Shown piece after piece: positions 30,255 through 38,665 of a DNA stretch of 64,000 nt; the stretch's first letter is position 1, and each line of letters opens with the position of its first letter. Both the position numbers and the translations under genes were made by a program. The stretch is taken from NCBI RefSeq assembly GCF_024580145.1, contig NZ_JANINI010000009.1, forward strand, positions 119,852-183,851, read 5' to 3'. The notes under the pieces are model-generated. The model worked only from the letters and a program-made list of their open reading frames with translations. It did no database searches and was not told the DNA's origin. Source of the DNA: Methyloversatilis sp. XJ19-49. Lineage in GTDB: Bacteria > Pseudomonadota > Gammaproteobacteria > Burkholderiales > Rhodocyclaceae.

Positions 30255-31955
30255 TCAATACACGGCCAGGCTGTGCGACACCACCACCACCACGACACCT
30301 GCTGCCAGTGTCACGTAGGGCAGCACCCCGGCACGCTTGCCGCCTGACGGCAGTTGGTCGTTCAGGTGCATGTCCTCGACCATCGCATCCGGGAACTGTC
30401 CCTTGTCCTGCACGTAATGGCGATACAGGAACACCGGAATGATCAGCGACGCGAACACCAGACCGGCCGTCAGCGTGCCCGCGCCGTAGATGTCGGCACC
30501 CAGACCCATCAGCGCGAGATTGACGAACGCGAGCACGACACCGATGCCGAGGATGATGTTCGGCGCCTTGAACGGACGCTCCCAGTCCGGGCGGTCGATG
30601 CGATGGATCCAGCCGGAGTTCAGGTTCAGGAAGTTGAAGATGATGTAGCCCACGTTCGAGCAGGCCAGCACGAAGACATAGTCCGACAGCATCAGCAGGA
30701 TGAGGTTGAAGCCGAGGTCGGTCCACATCGCCCGCGTCGGCGCGCCATGTTCGTTCACGTGCGACAGGTAGCGCGGCAGCCAGCCATCGACCGACGCCTG
30801 ATAAAGCGTGCGCGAAGAACCCGCCATCGACGTCATGATGGACAGCAGCACCGCCAGCACCAGCATGACCACCAGCACGTTCGCCACCATTTCGCCGCCG
30901 CCCATCATGTGCGACATCACGTTGGCCACACCCATGCCGCTGTACACGTCGGGTGCGAGCATGCCGCTGTAGACCGCGGGCGAGGACACCGTGCCATCCG
31001 CCTCGATCACCGGCGGCGTGACCACCTCACCCAGACCGAGGTGACCCTGGAAGGCCAGCGGCACCAGCGTGAACACGACGATGCACAGCAGACCGGAGAA
31101 CAGGATCGCCTTGAAGGTGTCCTTCTTCGGGTCCTTGAATTCACGCGTGTAGCAGACCGCCGTTTCGAAGCCGTAGGTCGACCACGCGGCGATGAACAGG
31201 CCACCGGCCATCAGCGTGACCCCCGCCATGTTCCATGATCCATCGACCACCAGACCGTTTTCCCACGCGATGGGCACCATCGGCGAAAAGTGGGTCGACG
31301 GCATGTCGCCGGACAGCAGCGGCACCAGCGCGATCAGCATCAGCGGGATCAGCGCCGTGATGCCGAGCACCATGGTCGTACGCGCCGAGCGCAGGATGCC
31401 GCCGTGCTGGATGCCGAACACCGCCAGCAGCAGCACGACACCGACCAGGAAGGTCGCGTTGATGCGCAGCTCGAGGCCGGACTTGATGAATCCGAGATCG
31501 ACCAGCGTCAGCTGCCAGGTATTGATCGCCGCGTCGGCCGGGAACAGCGCGCCCAGTATGTAGCCCGCCGCCAGCCCGGAACCGATGGCCAGCACCGGCG
31601 ACCAGGCGAACCAGTTGCACCACACCGATACCGGCGCGATGATCTTGCTGTAGCGCACCCAGGCTACGGCACCATACACCGACGCGCCGCCCGACTTGTG
31701 CGGGAACAGGCCGGCGATTTCGGCGTAAGTGAAGGCCTGTATGAAGCCGAAGCCGATCGACAGCGCCCATACCATCCACGATGGCTTGCCGACGGTGGCG
31801 GCGATTGCGCCGATCGAAAACAGCACCAGCGCCGGCACACCGCTGGCCACCCAGAATGCACCGGTCCAGTCGATCTTCCGGTGCAGTGAAGCACTTTCGG
31901 CACGGCTGGCCGATCGTACCGGCGCCGCTCCGATCACATCCGCATTGCTGCTCAT
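30255..31955 (-). CDS. APC-superfamily amino acid/amine permease
   Basis: A 566-residue inner-membrane protein with about 12-14 helices and the APC helix-1 pattern FWVASGVPALVLFSIGAIAA near residue 33-53; ALSIGFGFIQAFTYAEIAGLFPHKSGGASVYG is the helix 2-3 region. It is the second gene of a leftward operon behind the TorF-like porin (50-bp gap with a hairpin). The operon is divergent from tmm-tdm and carries the same operator. By context it could carry methylated amines or their N-oxide, or an amino acid product; the substrate is inference. It belongs to a different family from the BCCT and ABC carriers described for TMA/TMAO in other bacteria. Confidence 0.85.
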   Translation of the reverse strand: MSSNADVIGAAPVRSASRAESASLHRKIDWTGAFWVASGVPALVLFSIGAIAATVGKPSWMVWALSIGFGFIQAFTYAEIAGLFPHKSGGASVYGAVAWVRYSKIIAPVSVWCNWFAWSPVLAIGSGLAAGYILGALFPADAAINTWQLTLVDLGFIKSGLELRINATFLVGVVLLLAVFGIQHGGILRSARTTMVLGITALIPLMLIALVPLLSGDMPSTHFSPMVPIAWENGLVVDGSWNMAGVTLMAGGLFIAAWSTYGFETAVCYTREFKDPKKDTFKAILFSGLLCIVVFTLVPLAFQGHLGLGEVVTPPVIEADGTVSSPAVYSGMLAPDVYSGMGVANVMSHMMGGGEMVANVLVVMLVLAVLLSIMTSMAGSSRTLYQASVDGWLPRYLSHVNEHGAPTRAMWTDLGFNLILLMLSDYVFVLACSNVGYIIFNFLNLNSGWIHRIDRPDWERPFKAPNIILGIGVVLAFVNLALMGLGADIYGAGTLTAGLVFASLIIPVFLYRHYVQDKGQFPDAMVEDMHLNDQLPSGGKRAGVLPYVTLAAGVVVVVVSHSLAVY

Positions 31956-31973
31956 GTCATATCCCCTTTAGCG

Positions 31974-31999
31974 AAAAGGGCTGCATCGCGGCAGCCCTT
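31974..31999 (-). terminator. Intercistronic hairpin between porin and permease
   Basis: Leftward, AAGGGCTGCC, loop, GCAGCCCTTTT forms a near-perfect stem followed directly by a short T stretch, just after the porin stop. It may act as a partial terminator or an mRNA 3'-end stabiliser, setting the porin:permease ratio. Confidence 0.65.
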
Positions 32000-32005
32000 C
32001 GGTCA

Positions 32006-32797
32006 TCAGAACGTGCGTTTGACGTACAGCAGCCACTTGCTGTCGCCGGTGTCCTTGCAGCGCGTTGCCGCGCCGCCGACGTTGTCGCAGATGGTGTAGA
32101 AGTTCTTGTCGGCATTGGTGTCCACATAGGCCACGGCGGCCTGCCAGCCCCCGTCGAAGTTCTTCGTGATGCCGACCTTCCAGTCGGTGAAGTCGTAGTC
32201 GTCGTAGTTCTTCACCTTCTGATGACCGACGTGCAGATTGGCGATCCAGCCCGGCAGGAACTCGTAGTTCGCGTTCGCTTCCAGATAGTCGGAGCCGTCC
32301 GAATCGGCGCCGAATGCCTTTTCGCTGAAGCCGAAGTAGTCGGTGACGGCGTAGGAGTATTTCAGCTGGATGAACTTCCAGGTCACCGCGGCATTCAGTT
32401 CCAGCGTATTCAGGCTTTCACCGGACGGATCGTACTTGCCGCCCGGGAAGATGAACTGCAGGAAGCCGACATCGAACAGGAAGTCGCCCATCGTCTTCGC
32501 ATATCCGCCATAGACGTCGATCTCGCCGGTGGCGTTCGACAGTGCCAGGTCGCTGACATTGGTCCCCCACACACCGAGATAGAGCCCGCTCTCGTGTGCG
32601 AGATCGAAGCCGCCCTGCACGGCCGGCTTTTCCTGCGAGTAGCTGATGCCGCGGAAGATGTACTGCGAGAACACGCCCACGTTGGCGCTGATCGTGTACG
32701 ACGGCGCCGGCGCCTCTTCCGCCTGTGCGGCGAGCGGTGCTGCGAGCAGGCCCAGCAGCAGCGCGCTCAGGGTCTTGTGACGAAAACGTTCATGCAT
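32006..32797 (-). CDS. TorF-family putative porin
   Basis: A 263-residue outer-membrane barrel protein. The signal peptide ends LLAAPLAAQAEE. The mature N-terminus has the family block YTISANVGVFSQYIFRGISYSQ, then amphipathic strands and a C-terminal WLLYVKRTF ending in phenylalanine, as barrel-assembly signals do. A cysteine pair (TICDNVGGAATRC) near the C-terminus may form a disulfide. It leads the porin-permease operon, is divergent from tmm, and has a NarL-type operator 235 bp upstream. The likely role is passage of methylamines or their oxide through the outer membrane, inferred from context. Confidence 0.8.
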   Translation of the reverse strand: MHERFRHKTLSALLLGLLAAPLAAQAEEAPAPSYTISANVGVFSQYIFRGISYSQEKPAVQGGFDLAHESGLYLGVWGTNVSDLALSNATGEIDVYGGYAKTMGDFLFDVGFLQFIFPGGKYDPSGESLNTLELNAAVTWKFIQLKYSYAVTDYFGFSEKAFGADSDGSDYLEANANYEFLPGWIANLHVGHQKVKNYDDYDFTDWKVGITKNFDGGWQAAVAYVDTNADKNFYTICDNVGGAATRCKDTGDSKWLLYVKRTF

Positions 32798-33012
32798 GGT
32801 GCTCTCCTGTGATCCACGGTTGTCGGGCGATCTGTACGACGGATGACGGGCCCAGCGCCGTCCGCCTGTTCTGCGTCACGGCAGCCGGCCGGGAAGCCGG
32901 TTGCCATGCGTTGATGCTCGGGAATGAGGGTGCTGCGGGGTGACGCACCGGCCGCGCCAGTGCGCCCGGAGGTCGTGATGTGGGACCGATTATTGAAACG
33001 ACGCTGCCGCGC

Positions 33013-33021
33013 GAACAATTC
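33013..33021 (-). promoter_or_regulatory. Conserved promoter box of the porin-permease operon
   Basis: On the minus strand GAGAATTGT begins exactly 9 bp after the 16-bp palindrome ends. GAGAAT matches 4 of 6 bases of a -10 hexamer. The same box in the same place occurs at 33221-33229 and 37381-37389. Confidence 0.6.
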
Positions 33022-33032
33022 TCACAAGGGAT

Positions 33033-33048
33033 TACCCACTAATGGGTA
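33033..33048 (-). promoter_or_regulatory. NarL-type 7-2-7 operator of the porin-permease operon
   Basis: On the minus strand TACCCAT-TA-GTGGGTA, matching the NarL pattern TACYYMT-N2-AKRRGTA. The plus-strand version TACCCACTAATGGGTA differs by one base from the tmm site 163 bp away. Confidence 0.75.
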
Positions 33049-33079
33049 AGGCGGCGTCCCGTGGGAGCGGCACCGGTTT

Positions 33080-33162
33080 TGTGGGAGCGGCGGCCTCGCC
33101 GCGATCGTGCAGCGATGGTCGCTGATCAAAGTGCATATCGCGGCGAGGCCGCCGCTCCCACA
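33080..33162. repeat. REPIN-type palindromic repeat in the porin/tmm intergenic region
   Basis: Left arm 33080-33105 (TGTGGGAGCGGCGGCCTCGC...) and right arm 33137-33162 (its exact reverse complement) flank a loop containing GCAGCGATGGTCGCTGATCA. A truncated left arm, GTGGGAGCGG, precedes it at 33061. It lies between the two divergent operators. A sister copy lies at 47321-47404. Apart from this repeat and the operators, I see nothing in 32798-33363. Confidence 0.85.
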
Positions 33163-33195
33163 AGTCCGCCGCTCGCACAGGGACAGACCGGCGCC

Positions 33196-33211
33196 TACCC
33201 CCTAATGGGTA
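33196..33211 (+). promoter_or_regulatory. NarL-type 7-2-7 operator upstream of tmm
   Basis: TACCCCC-TA-ATGGGTA, followed after 9 bp (ACTCCTCTT) by GAGAATTGTCC at 33221. It sits 152 bp before the tmm start. Confidence 0.75.
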
Positions 33212-33220
33212 ACTCCTCTT

Positions 33221-33229
33221 GAGAATTGT
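33221..33229 (+). promoter_or_regulatory. Conserved promoter box of tmm-tdm
   Basis: GAGAATTGT followed by CCGCACC; the sequence matches 37381-37397 nearly base for base. It is a likely -10 region and implies an untranslated leader of about 130 nt. Confidence 0.6.
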
Positions 33230-33363
33230 CCGCACCGGTCGCGCTTCGCATCATTCGCCGCACCTGATGTTCGGCGCGATGCCGCGCATCCGGCGGGCGA
33301 CCCGGCGCATGCGGCGCCGTCGCAGCCGTATCCCGAACGGAACTGACAAGAGGAATCCACAGC

Positions 33364-34725
33364 ATGAAAAAGCGTGTTGCCATCATCGGTGCCGGCCCGA
33401 GCGGGCTGGCCCAGCTGCGTGCCTTCCAGTCTGCTGCGGCCACGGGCGCAGACATTCCCGAACTGGTGTGTTTCGAGAAGCAGTCGGACTGGGGTGGCAT
33501 GTGGAACTACACCTGGCGTACCGGGCTGGACGAGCACGGCGAGCCGGTGCACGGCAGCATGTACCGCTATCTGTGGTCGAACGGCCCGAAGGAATGCCTG
33601 GAGTTCGCCGACTACACCTTCGACGAACACTTCGGCCGCCCGATGGGTTCCTACCCGCCGCGCGAAGTGCTGTGGGACTACATCAAGGGCCGCGTCGAGA
33701 AGGCCGGCGTGCGCAAGCACATCCGCTTCAACACCGCCGTGCGCAACGTGACCTGGGACGACGACACCCGCCTGTTCACGGTCACTGTGCACAACTACGA
33801 GCAGGATCTCACCTACTCGGAAACCTTCGACTTCGTGGTGGTGGCGAGCGGCCACTTCTCGACCCCCAACGTGCCGTATTTTCCGGGATTCGAAACATTC
33901 GGCGGTCGCGTTCTGCATGCACACGACTTCCGTGATGCACTCGAATTCAAGGGCAAGGACGTGCTCATCGTCGGTGCCAGCTACTCAGCCGAGGACATCG
34001 GCTCGCAGTGCTACAAGTACGGCGCACGCTCGATCACCAGCTGTTACCGCACCAACCCGATGGGCTACAAGTGGCCCGACAACTGGGACGAAAAGCCGCA
34101 GCTGCTGCGCGTTGACGGCCATATGGCCCATTTCGCCGACGGCAGCAGCAAGCACATCGACGCGGTCATCCTGTGCACCGGCTACAAGCACCACTTCCCC
34201 TTCCTGCCGGAAGAGCTGCGCCTGAAGACCGACAACCGCCTGTGGCCGCTGAACCTGTACAAGGGCGTGTTCTGGGAAGAGAACCCGGCGCTGATCTATC
34301 TCGGCATGCAGGACCAGTGGTACAGCTTCAACATGTTCGACGCACAGGCCTGGTACGCACGCGACGTCATCCTCGGCCGCATCCCGCTGCCCTCACCGGA
34401 AGCCATGCACGCCGAAGACATGGCCTGGCGCGAGGAGGAACTGACGCTGGAAACCGCGCAGGAAATGTTCGAATTCCAGGGCAAGTACATCGGCCAGCTG
34501 ATCGACGCGACCGACTATCCGAGCTTCGACATCGCGGCGGTCAACAAGACCTTCCTCGAGTGGAAAAACGACAAGTACGAGGACATCATGGGCTACCGGA
34601 ACAAGTGCTACGCTTCCCTGATGACCGGCACCATGGCGACGCCGCACCATACGTCATGGCTCGAAGCGCTCGACGATTCGCTCGAGGCCTACCTGAACGA
34701 ACCGGCCGACCAGGAACACGCCTGA
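33364..34725 (+). CDS. tmm: Trimethylamine monooxygenase (flavin-containing monooxygenase)
   Basis: A cytoplasmic enzyme that oxidises trimethylamine to trimethylamine N-oxide using FAD, NADPH and O2. The 453-residue length is typical of bacterial Tmm. It shows the FAD loop GAGPSGL at residues 9-15, the FMO fingerprint [11 protein letters not shown] starting at residue 179 (FxGxxxHxxxF) and the NADPH loop [13 protein letters not shown] near residue 205. The aromatic-rich N-terminal region [14 protein letters not shown] is characteristic of Tmm. The ribosome site AGAGGAA precedes the ATG. It is followed by tdm, and the start lies about 130 bp after the operator-linked promoter. Other group-B FMOs are possible but the neighbourhood makes Tmm by far the best call. 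Confidence 0.93.
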   Translation: MKKRVAIIGAGPSGLAQLRAFQSAAATGADIPELVCFEKQSDWGGMWNYTWRTGLDEHGEPVHGSMYRYLWSNGPKECLEFADYTFDEHFGRPMGSYPPREVLWDYIKGRVEKAGVRKHIRFNTAVRNVTWDDDTRLFTVTVHNYEQDLTYSETFDFVVVASGHFSTPNVPYFPGFETFGGRVLHAHDFRDALEFKGKDVLIVGASYSAEDIGSQCYKYGARSITSCYRTNPMGYKWPDNWDEKPQLLRVDGHMAHFADGSSKHIDAVILCTGYKHHFPFLPEELRLKTDNRLWPLNLYKGVFWEENPALIYLGMQDQWYSFNMFDAQAWYARDVILGRIPLPSPEAMHAEDMAWREEELTLETAQEMFEFQGKYIGQLIDATDYPSFDIAAVNKTFLEWKNDKYEDIMGYRNKCYASLMTGTMATPHHTSWLEALDDSLEAYLNEPADQEHA

Positions 34726-34837
34726 CCTGCTGCAGCGTGCGGGCGGCATCAACGCAGATGAGCCCGCATCCGATGAACCCCGTTGCGGTCCGTCGCGCCC
34801 CTGCAGCACGGCGCCGGACTGCGGGTGACCGCATCTG

Positions 34838-37120
34838 ATGAACACGATAGTCGAAGCTTCTTTCAACCCGTCGATCGCCGCCCGACCGCGTCCGGCGCAT
34901 GTCCGCCATGTCGCGCCCGGCGGTGCCTCGGTCGCGTTCGATCTGGCAGCCGGCGACCGGGTCGCGCTGATCGATCCAGAAGGCCTGCAGCCCGGTGACC
35001 TCTACCTTGCCGGCCCGGCCGGACTCGCGGCCGCCATGCTGCCGGGCGTGGCACTCGACGCGGTCGATGCCGCCGGCACGCCGGCCGCTGCGCTGATGCA
35101 TGGCGCGCCCGCCGGCTGGCGCCTGCTGCGCGCCCGCCTGTTCGGGGCGGACAGCCTGCCCGGATCGCGGTGCGACTTCACCGCACCGGGCGCCGTGCGC
35201 TGCCTGCTGCACGCGTCGGGCACCGACATGGCGCCCGACGCGCAGGACGCGCTGACCGAACTGATCGCCGACATCCTCCGCGCCGAGCCGCTCAGCGGTC
35301 AGGCGCCGCCGCCGCTGGCCGAACCGGTGCTCGACCTGCGGGTCGCGGCCGGCACGGCGCACGCCTACCGCGTGAAGGCCGGCGACTACATCCAGGTGAT
35401 CGATGTCGATGGCCGGCAGTGCTCCGACTTCCTCGCCTTCGACGCGGCGGCGCTGGCGCGCGGTCAGGAATACGATCTCGACCCGACCACCACGCGCACG
35501 CTGACCGGCACCGCCAATCCCGGTCCGGGCCTGCTGTCGAAGTACTACGACGAGCGGCAGGTGGCACTGGTCGAAGTGGTGCGCGACACGGTCGGCCGGC
35601 ACGACACCTTCATGCTCGCCTGCAGCGCCAAGTACTACGACGACATGGGCTACCCCGGTCACGCCAACTGCAGCGACAACTTCAACAACGCGCTCGAACC
35701 GCTGGGCGTGGCGCGCCGGGCCGGCTGGCCGGCGATCAACTTCTTCTACAACACCATCGTCAATCACGACGACAGCATCGGTCTCGACGAGCCGTGGTCG
35801 CGCGCCGGCGATTACGTGCTGATGCGCGCGCTGACCGATCTGGTCTGCGCCTCGTCGTCCTGCCCCGATGACATCGATCCGGCCAATGGCTGGTATCCGA
35901 CCGACATCCACGTGCGGGTGTATGACGCCTCGAACAACTTTTCCAAAGGGATCGCACACCGCATGACGCCCGACGCCACCCCCAGACTGACGCGCGAATC
36001 CGGCTTCCACGCCCGCACGTCCGCGCTCACCCGCAACATGGTCGAGTACCGCGGCTTCTGGCTGCAGACCTCGTTCGCCGCCAACGGCCCGATCGACGAG
36101 TACTGGGCCTGCCGCGAGCGCGCCGCGATGATCGATCTGTCGGCGCTGCGCAAGTTCGAAATCACCGGCCCGGACGCCGAAGCGCTGCTGCAGCGGGCCA
36201 CCACGCGCAACATCCGCAAGCTGGCGGTCGGTCAGATCGTCTATGCCGCGCTGTGCCATGAGCACGGCGGCATGATCGATGACTGCACCGTGTTCCGTCT
36301 GGCGCAGAACAACTTCCGCCTGGTGTGCGGCGACGACTGGTGCGGCGTGTGGCTGCGCGAACTGGCGGCGCAGCACGGCCTGCGCGCCTGGGTGCGTTCA
36401 TCCACCGACCAGCTGCACAACCTGTCGGTGCAGGGACCGAAGTCGCGCGACATCCTGCGCGACATCGTGGTCACGCCGCCGACCCACGCTTCGATGGACG
36501 AACTGAAGTGGTTCCGCTTCTCGGTCGGCAAGATCGACGGCTGCCCGGTCGTCGTGTCGCGCACCGGCTACACCGGCGAACTGGGCTACGAGGTGTGGTG
36601 CCATCCGAAGCACGCCGTGCAGGTGTGGGACGCGGTGGCCCGCGCCGGCGAGCCTCACGGCATCGCGCCGATGGGTCTGGCTGCGCTCGACATGCTGCGC
36701 ATCGAAGCCGGGCTGATGTTCGCCGAGTACGATTTCTGCGACCAGACCGATCCGTTCGAAGCCGGCATCGGCTTCGCCGTGGCGGCCGACAAGGACGACG
36801 ACTACGTCGGCAAGGCCGCGCTCGAACGCCGCAAGGCCCACCCGGCGCGCGTCATGGTCGGGCTGGACATCGAAGGCAGCGAGCTGGTGACGCACGGCGA
36901 CCCGATCTACAGCGGTCGCGCACAGATCGGCCAGATCACCAGCACGACCCGTTCGCCCATCCTCGGCAAGACTATCGCGCTGGCGCGACTCGACGTGTCG
37001 TCCGTCGAGCTCGGCGCCACGGTCGAGATCGGCAAGCTGGACGGCCATCAGAAACGCATCCAGGCGAAGCAGGTGCGTTTTTCGCACTACGACCCGGAGA
37101 AGGCGCGCGTCCGGGGGTGA
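34838..37120 (+). CDS. tdm: Trimethylamine N-oxide demethylase (aldolase), DUF1989-GcvT fusion
   Basis: This enzyme splits trimethylamine N-oxide into dimethylamine and formaldehyde. The 760-residue product joins an N-terminal DUF1989 region (to about residue 375) to a C-terminal GcvT-like folate-binding domain (about 390-755; RNMVEYRGFWLQTSF, GYTGELGYEVWCHP). Cysteines 262, 278 and 342 sit in LACSAKYYDD, HANCSDNF and SSSCPDD. As I recall, the Methylocella silvestris enzyme uses three cysteines at almost the same positions to hold zinc. The GcvT domain may pass formaldehyde to tetrahydrofolate. It lies 112 bp after tmm, with an intrinsic terminator downstream. The ribosome site at the ATG is weak. 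Confidence 0.93.
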   Translation: MNTIVEASFNPSIAARPRPAHVRHVAPGGASVAFDLAAGDRVALIDPEGLQPGDLYLAGPAGLAAAMLPGVALDAVDAAGTPAAALMHGAPAGWRLLRARLFGADSLPGSRCDFTAPGAVRCLLHASGTDMAPDAQDALTELIADILRAEPLSGQAPPPLAEPVLDLRVAAGTAHAYRVKAGDYIQVIDVDGRQCSDFLAFDAAALARGQEYDLDPTTTRTLTGTANPGPGLLSKYYDERQVALVEVVRDTVGRHDTFMLACSAKYYDDMGYPGHANCSDNFNNALEPLGVARRAGWPAINFFYNTIVNHDDSIGLDEPWSRAGDYVLMRALTDLVCASSSCPDDIDPANGWYPTDIHVRVYDASNNFSKGIAHRMTPDATPRLTRESGFHARTSALTRNMVEYRGFWLQTSFAANGPIDEYWACRERAAMIDLSALRKFEITGPDAEALLQRATTRNIRKLAVGQIVYAALCHEHGGMIDDCTVFRLAQNNFRLVCGDDWCGVWLRELAAQHGLRAWVRSSTDQLHNLSVQGPKSRDILRDIVVTPPTHASMDELKWFRFSVGKIDGCPVVVSRTGYTGELGYEVWCHPKHAVQVWDAVARAGEPHGIAPMGLAALDMLRIEAGLMFAEYDFCDQTDPFEAGIGFAVAADKDDDYVGKAALERRKAHPARVMVGLDIEGSELVTHGDPIYSGRAQIGQITSTTRSPILGKTIALARLDVSSVELGATVEIGKLDGHQKRIQAKQVRFSHYDPEKARVRG

Positions 37121-37128
37121 GGGCAGGA

Positions 37129-37197
37129 GCAAGGTTCAAGGTGCAAGGTGCAAGGTGCAAGGTGCAAGGTGCAAGGTGCAAGGTGCAAGGTGCAAGG
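37129..37197. repeat. Heptamer tandem repeat (GCAAGGT)n
   Basis: Nine consecutive 7-bp units, one with a single base change, plus a partial tenth, start 9 bp after the tdm stop codon. A repeat of this kind can vary in copy number by slippage. It lies before the tdm terminator and so is probably transcribed. Confidence 0.9.
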
Positions 37198-37258
37198 GGC
37201 GCGGGGGAGGGTGGGTCGCGCTGCTTGACCTGAGGAGGTCAAGGGAGCTGCAGGGATG

Positions 37259-37298
37259 ACGGGGATGCGGGCATCGTGCCTGCGTCCCCGTTTTCTTT
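37259..37298 (+). terminator. Intrinsic terminator after tdm
   Basis: ACGGGGATGCGGGCA and TGCCTGCGTCCCCGT form a 15-bp stem (two G-U pairs) with a 3-base loop, followed by TTTTCTTT. It separates tmm-tdm from dmmDABC. Confidence 0.85.
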
Positions 37299-37355
37299 GG
37301 CCGTGCGGTGCAGGGGGTTGTGCCCGACGTGCTTCGTTCGGGCAAGGCCTGCTTC

Positions 37356-37371
37356 TACCTCCAAGTAGGTA
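37356..37371 (+). promoter_or_regulatory. NarL-type 7-2-7 operator upstream of dmmDABC
   Basis: TACCTCC-AA-GTAGGTA, followed after 9 bp (ACCCCTCGT) by GAGAATTGTCC at 37381. It lies 115 bp before the dmmD start and has the same architecture as the sites at 33033 and 33196. Confidence 0.75.
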
Positions 37372-37380
37372 ACCCCTCGT

Positions 37381-37389
37381 GAGAATTGT
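37381..37389 (+). promoter_or_regulatory. Conserved promoter box of dmmDABC
   Basis: GAGAATTGT at the same 9-bp distance from the palindrome as at the other two promoters; a probable -10 region giving a leader of about 80 nt. Confidence 0.6.
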
Positions 37390-37470
37390 CCCGCACCCAC
37401 CCGGACAACAGAATCAGTCCCGGATCGACCGCGCTGCGCGGCGACATGTCAGACAGGGAGACACCGGGAA

Positions 37471-38589
37471 ATGCAGAGGAATTCGATTCTGAACGAGCGG
37501 CACCGCCAGCTCGGCTCCAAGCTCGACGGCGACACGTGGAACTTCATGCCCATCCCTTGGAGCTACAGCAGCTGTCCGCACGATGAAGTGGTCGCCACGC
37601 GCACGCGCGCCGGGCTGTACGACGTGTCGGCGCTGAACATCGTCAACGTGACTGGCCCGGACGCCGAATCCGTCATCGACCGCATGGTCACCATCGACGT
37701 CACGAAGCTGAAGCCGGGCACGGCGCGTCTCGGCGGCGAAGTGAACGAAGCCGGCGCGCTGGTCGACGACATCATGATCATCCGCGACGCTGCCGACCGG
37801 TTCCGCATTTCGCACGGCAGCGGCGCCACGCCGAAGACGCTGGCCGCGCTGGCTGCGGGCAGGAATGTGACCATCACGTCCGATCAGGACGTGCACATCC
37901 TGTCGCTGCAGGGGCCAGTTTCGCTCGACGTGCTGAAAGCGCACACGCCGGCCGACCTGGCTGCGCTGCCCTACTTCAACCACGTCGAAACCACACTGTT
38001 CGGCAAGAAGGTGACGCTGGGCCGTGGCGGCTACTCCGGCGAACGCGGCTACGAGGTGTATTGCAGTGCGGCCGACGCCGTGTTCCTGTGGGACACCATT
38101 CTCGAAGCGGGCAAGCCGCAGGGCGTCATCCCGTGTTCATGGACCGCGCTCGATCTGACGCGCGTCGAAGGCGCGCTGCTGTTCTTCCCGTTCGAAATGC
38201 CGGAAGGCGACACCACGCCGTGGGAAGTGAACATGGACTGGGCGGTCGACCTCGACAAGGCGGGCGACTACATCGGCAAGGCTGCGGTGCTTCACCTGAA
38301 GGGGCGAGAGCGCGTCAAGCAGGCCGGCATGACGGTGCTGCACCACGCAGCGGTCGAAGCGGGCGCGAAGGTCTATGACGGTGACACGGAAGTCGGCGTG
38401 GTCACGTCGGCCTCGTACAGCCGCCTGCTGATGCAGTCGCTGGCGATGGTGCATCTGAAGCCGGCGAAGTCGTCGATAGGCACCCGTCTGACGATCCGCA
38501 GCGAGGCCGGCAATCTGGCCGCACTGGTGGTGCCGACGCCGTTCTACGACCCGCTGCGCCAGCGCACCCATCCCGACAGGAAGCGCTGA
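37471..38589 (+). CDS. dmmD: GcvT-like aminomethyltransferase of the dimethylamine cluster (DmmD)
   Basis: A 372-residue GcvT/YgfZ-fold protein with the blocks ARTRAGLYDVSALNIVNVTGPDA (residues 40-65), LSLQGPVSLDVL and GRGGYSGERGYEVYC near 185-200. Such proteins bind tetrahydrofolate and transfer a one-carbon unit. In dmmDABC clusters DmmD is thought to handle formaldehyde released by the monooxygenase. It is related to the C-terminal half of Tdm just upstream, so the cluster holds two GcvT-type modules. It starts the dmm operon, behind the ribosome site AGGGAGAC. The exact reaction is inferred. Confidence 0.85.
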   Translation: MQRNSILNERHRQLGSKLDGDTWNFMPIPWSYSSCPHDEVVATRTRAGLYDVSALNIVNVTGPDAESVIDRMVTIDVTKLKPGTARLGGEVNEAGALVDDIMIIRDAADRFRISHGSGATPKTLAALAAGRNVTITSDQDVHILSLQGPVSLDVLKAHTPADLAALPYFNHVETTLFGKKVTLGRGGYSGERGYEVYCSAADAVFLWDTILEAGKPQGVIPCSWTALDLTRVEGALLFFPFEMPEGDTTPWEVNMDWAVDLDKAGDYIGKAAVLHLKGRERVKQAGMTVLHHAAVEAGAKVYDGDTEVGVVTSASYSRLLMQSLAMVHLKPAKSSIGTRLTIRSEAGNLAALVVPTPFYDPLRQRTHPDRKR

Positions 38590-38665
38590 TCGCGCATCGA
38601 CGCCAGCCCGCAGCGCCCATGCGCGGCGGGTCGGCGAGCTCCCTCCCCTTGCCACGAGACGCCGC

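Noticed and set aside
33021..33048. LacI-type operator suggested by the TTGTGAGAATTGT stretch
   Set aside because: The stretch is not itself a palindrome in all three copies; the conserved symmetry lies in the adjacent 7-2-7 site, and no LacI-family gene is present.
33080..33162. Intrinsic terminator in the porin/tmm gap
   Set aside because: The hairpin lacks a T-run, lies between divergent promoters, and recurs elsewhere with the same loop, so it is a REPIN-type repeat.
37129..37197. Possible CRISPR array
   Set aside because: The 7-bp units are contiguous without spacers; this is a simple tandem repeat.
37356..37389. Sigma-54 promoter upstream of dmmDABC
   Set aside because: No TGGCAC-N5-TTGCA-type element is present; the conserved element fits a NarL-type palindrome with a -10-like box instead.
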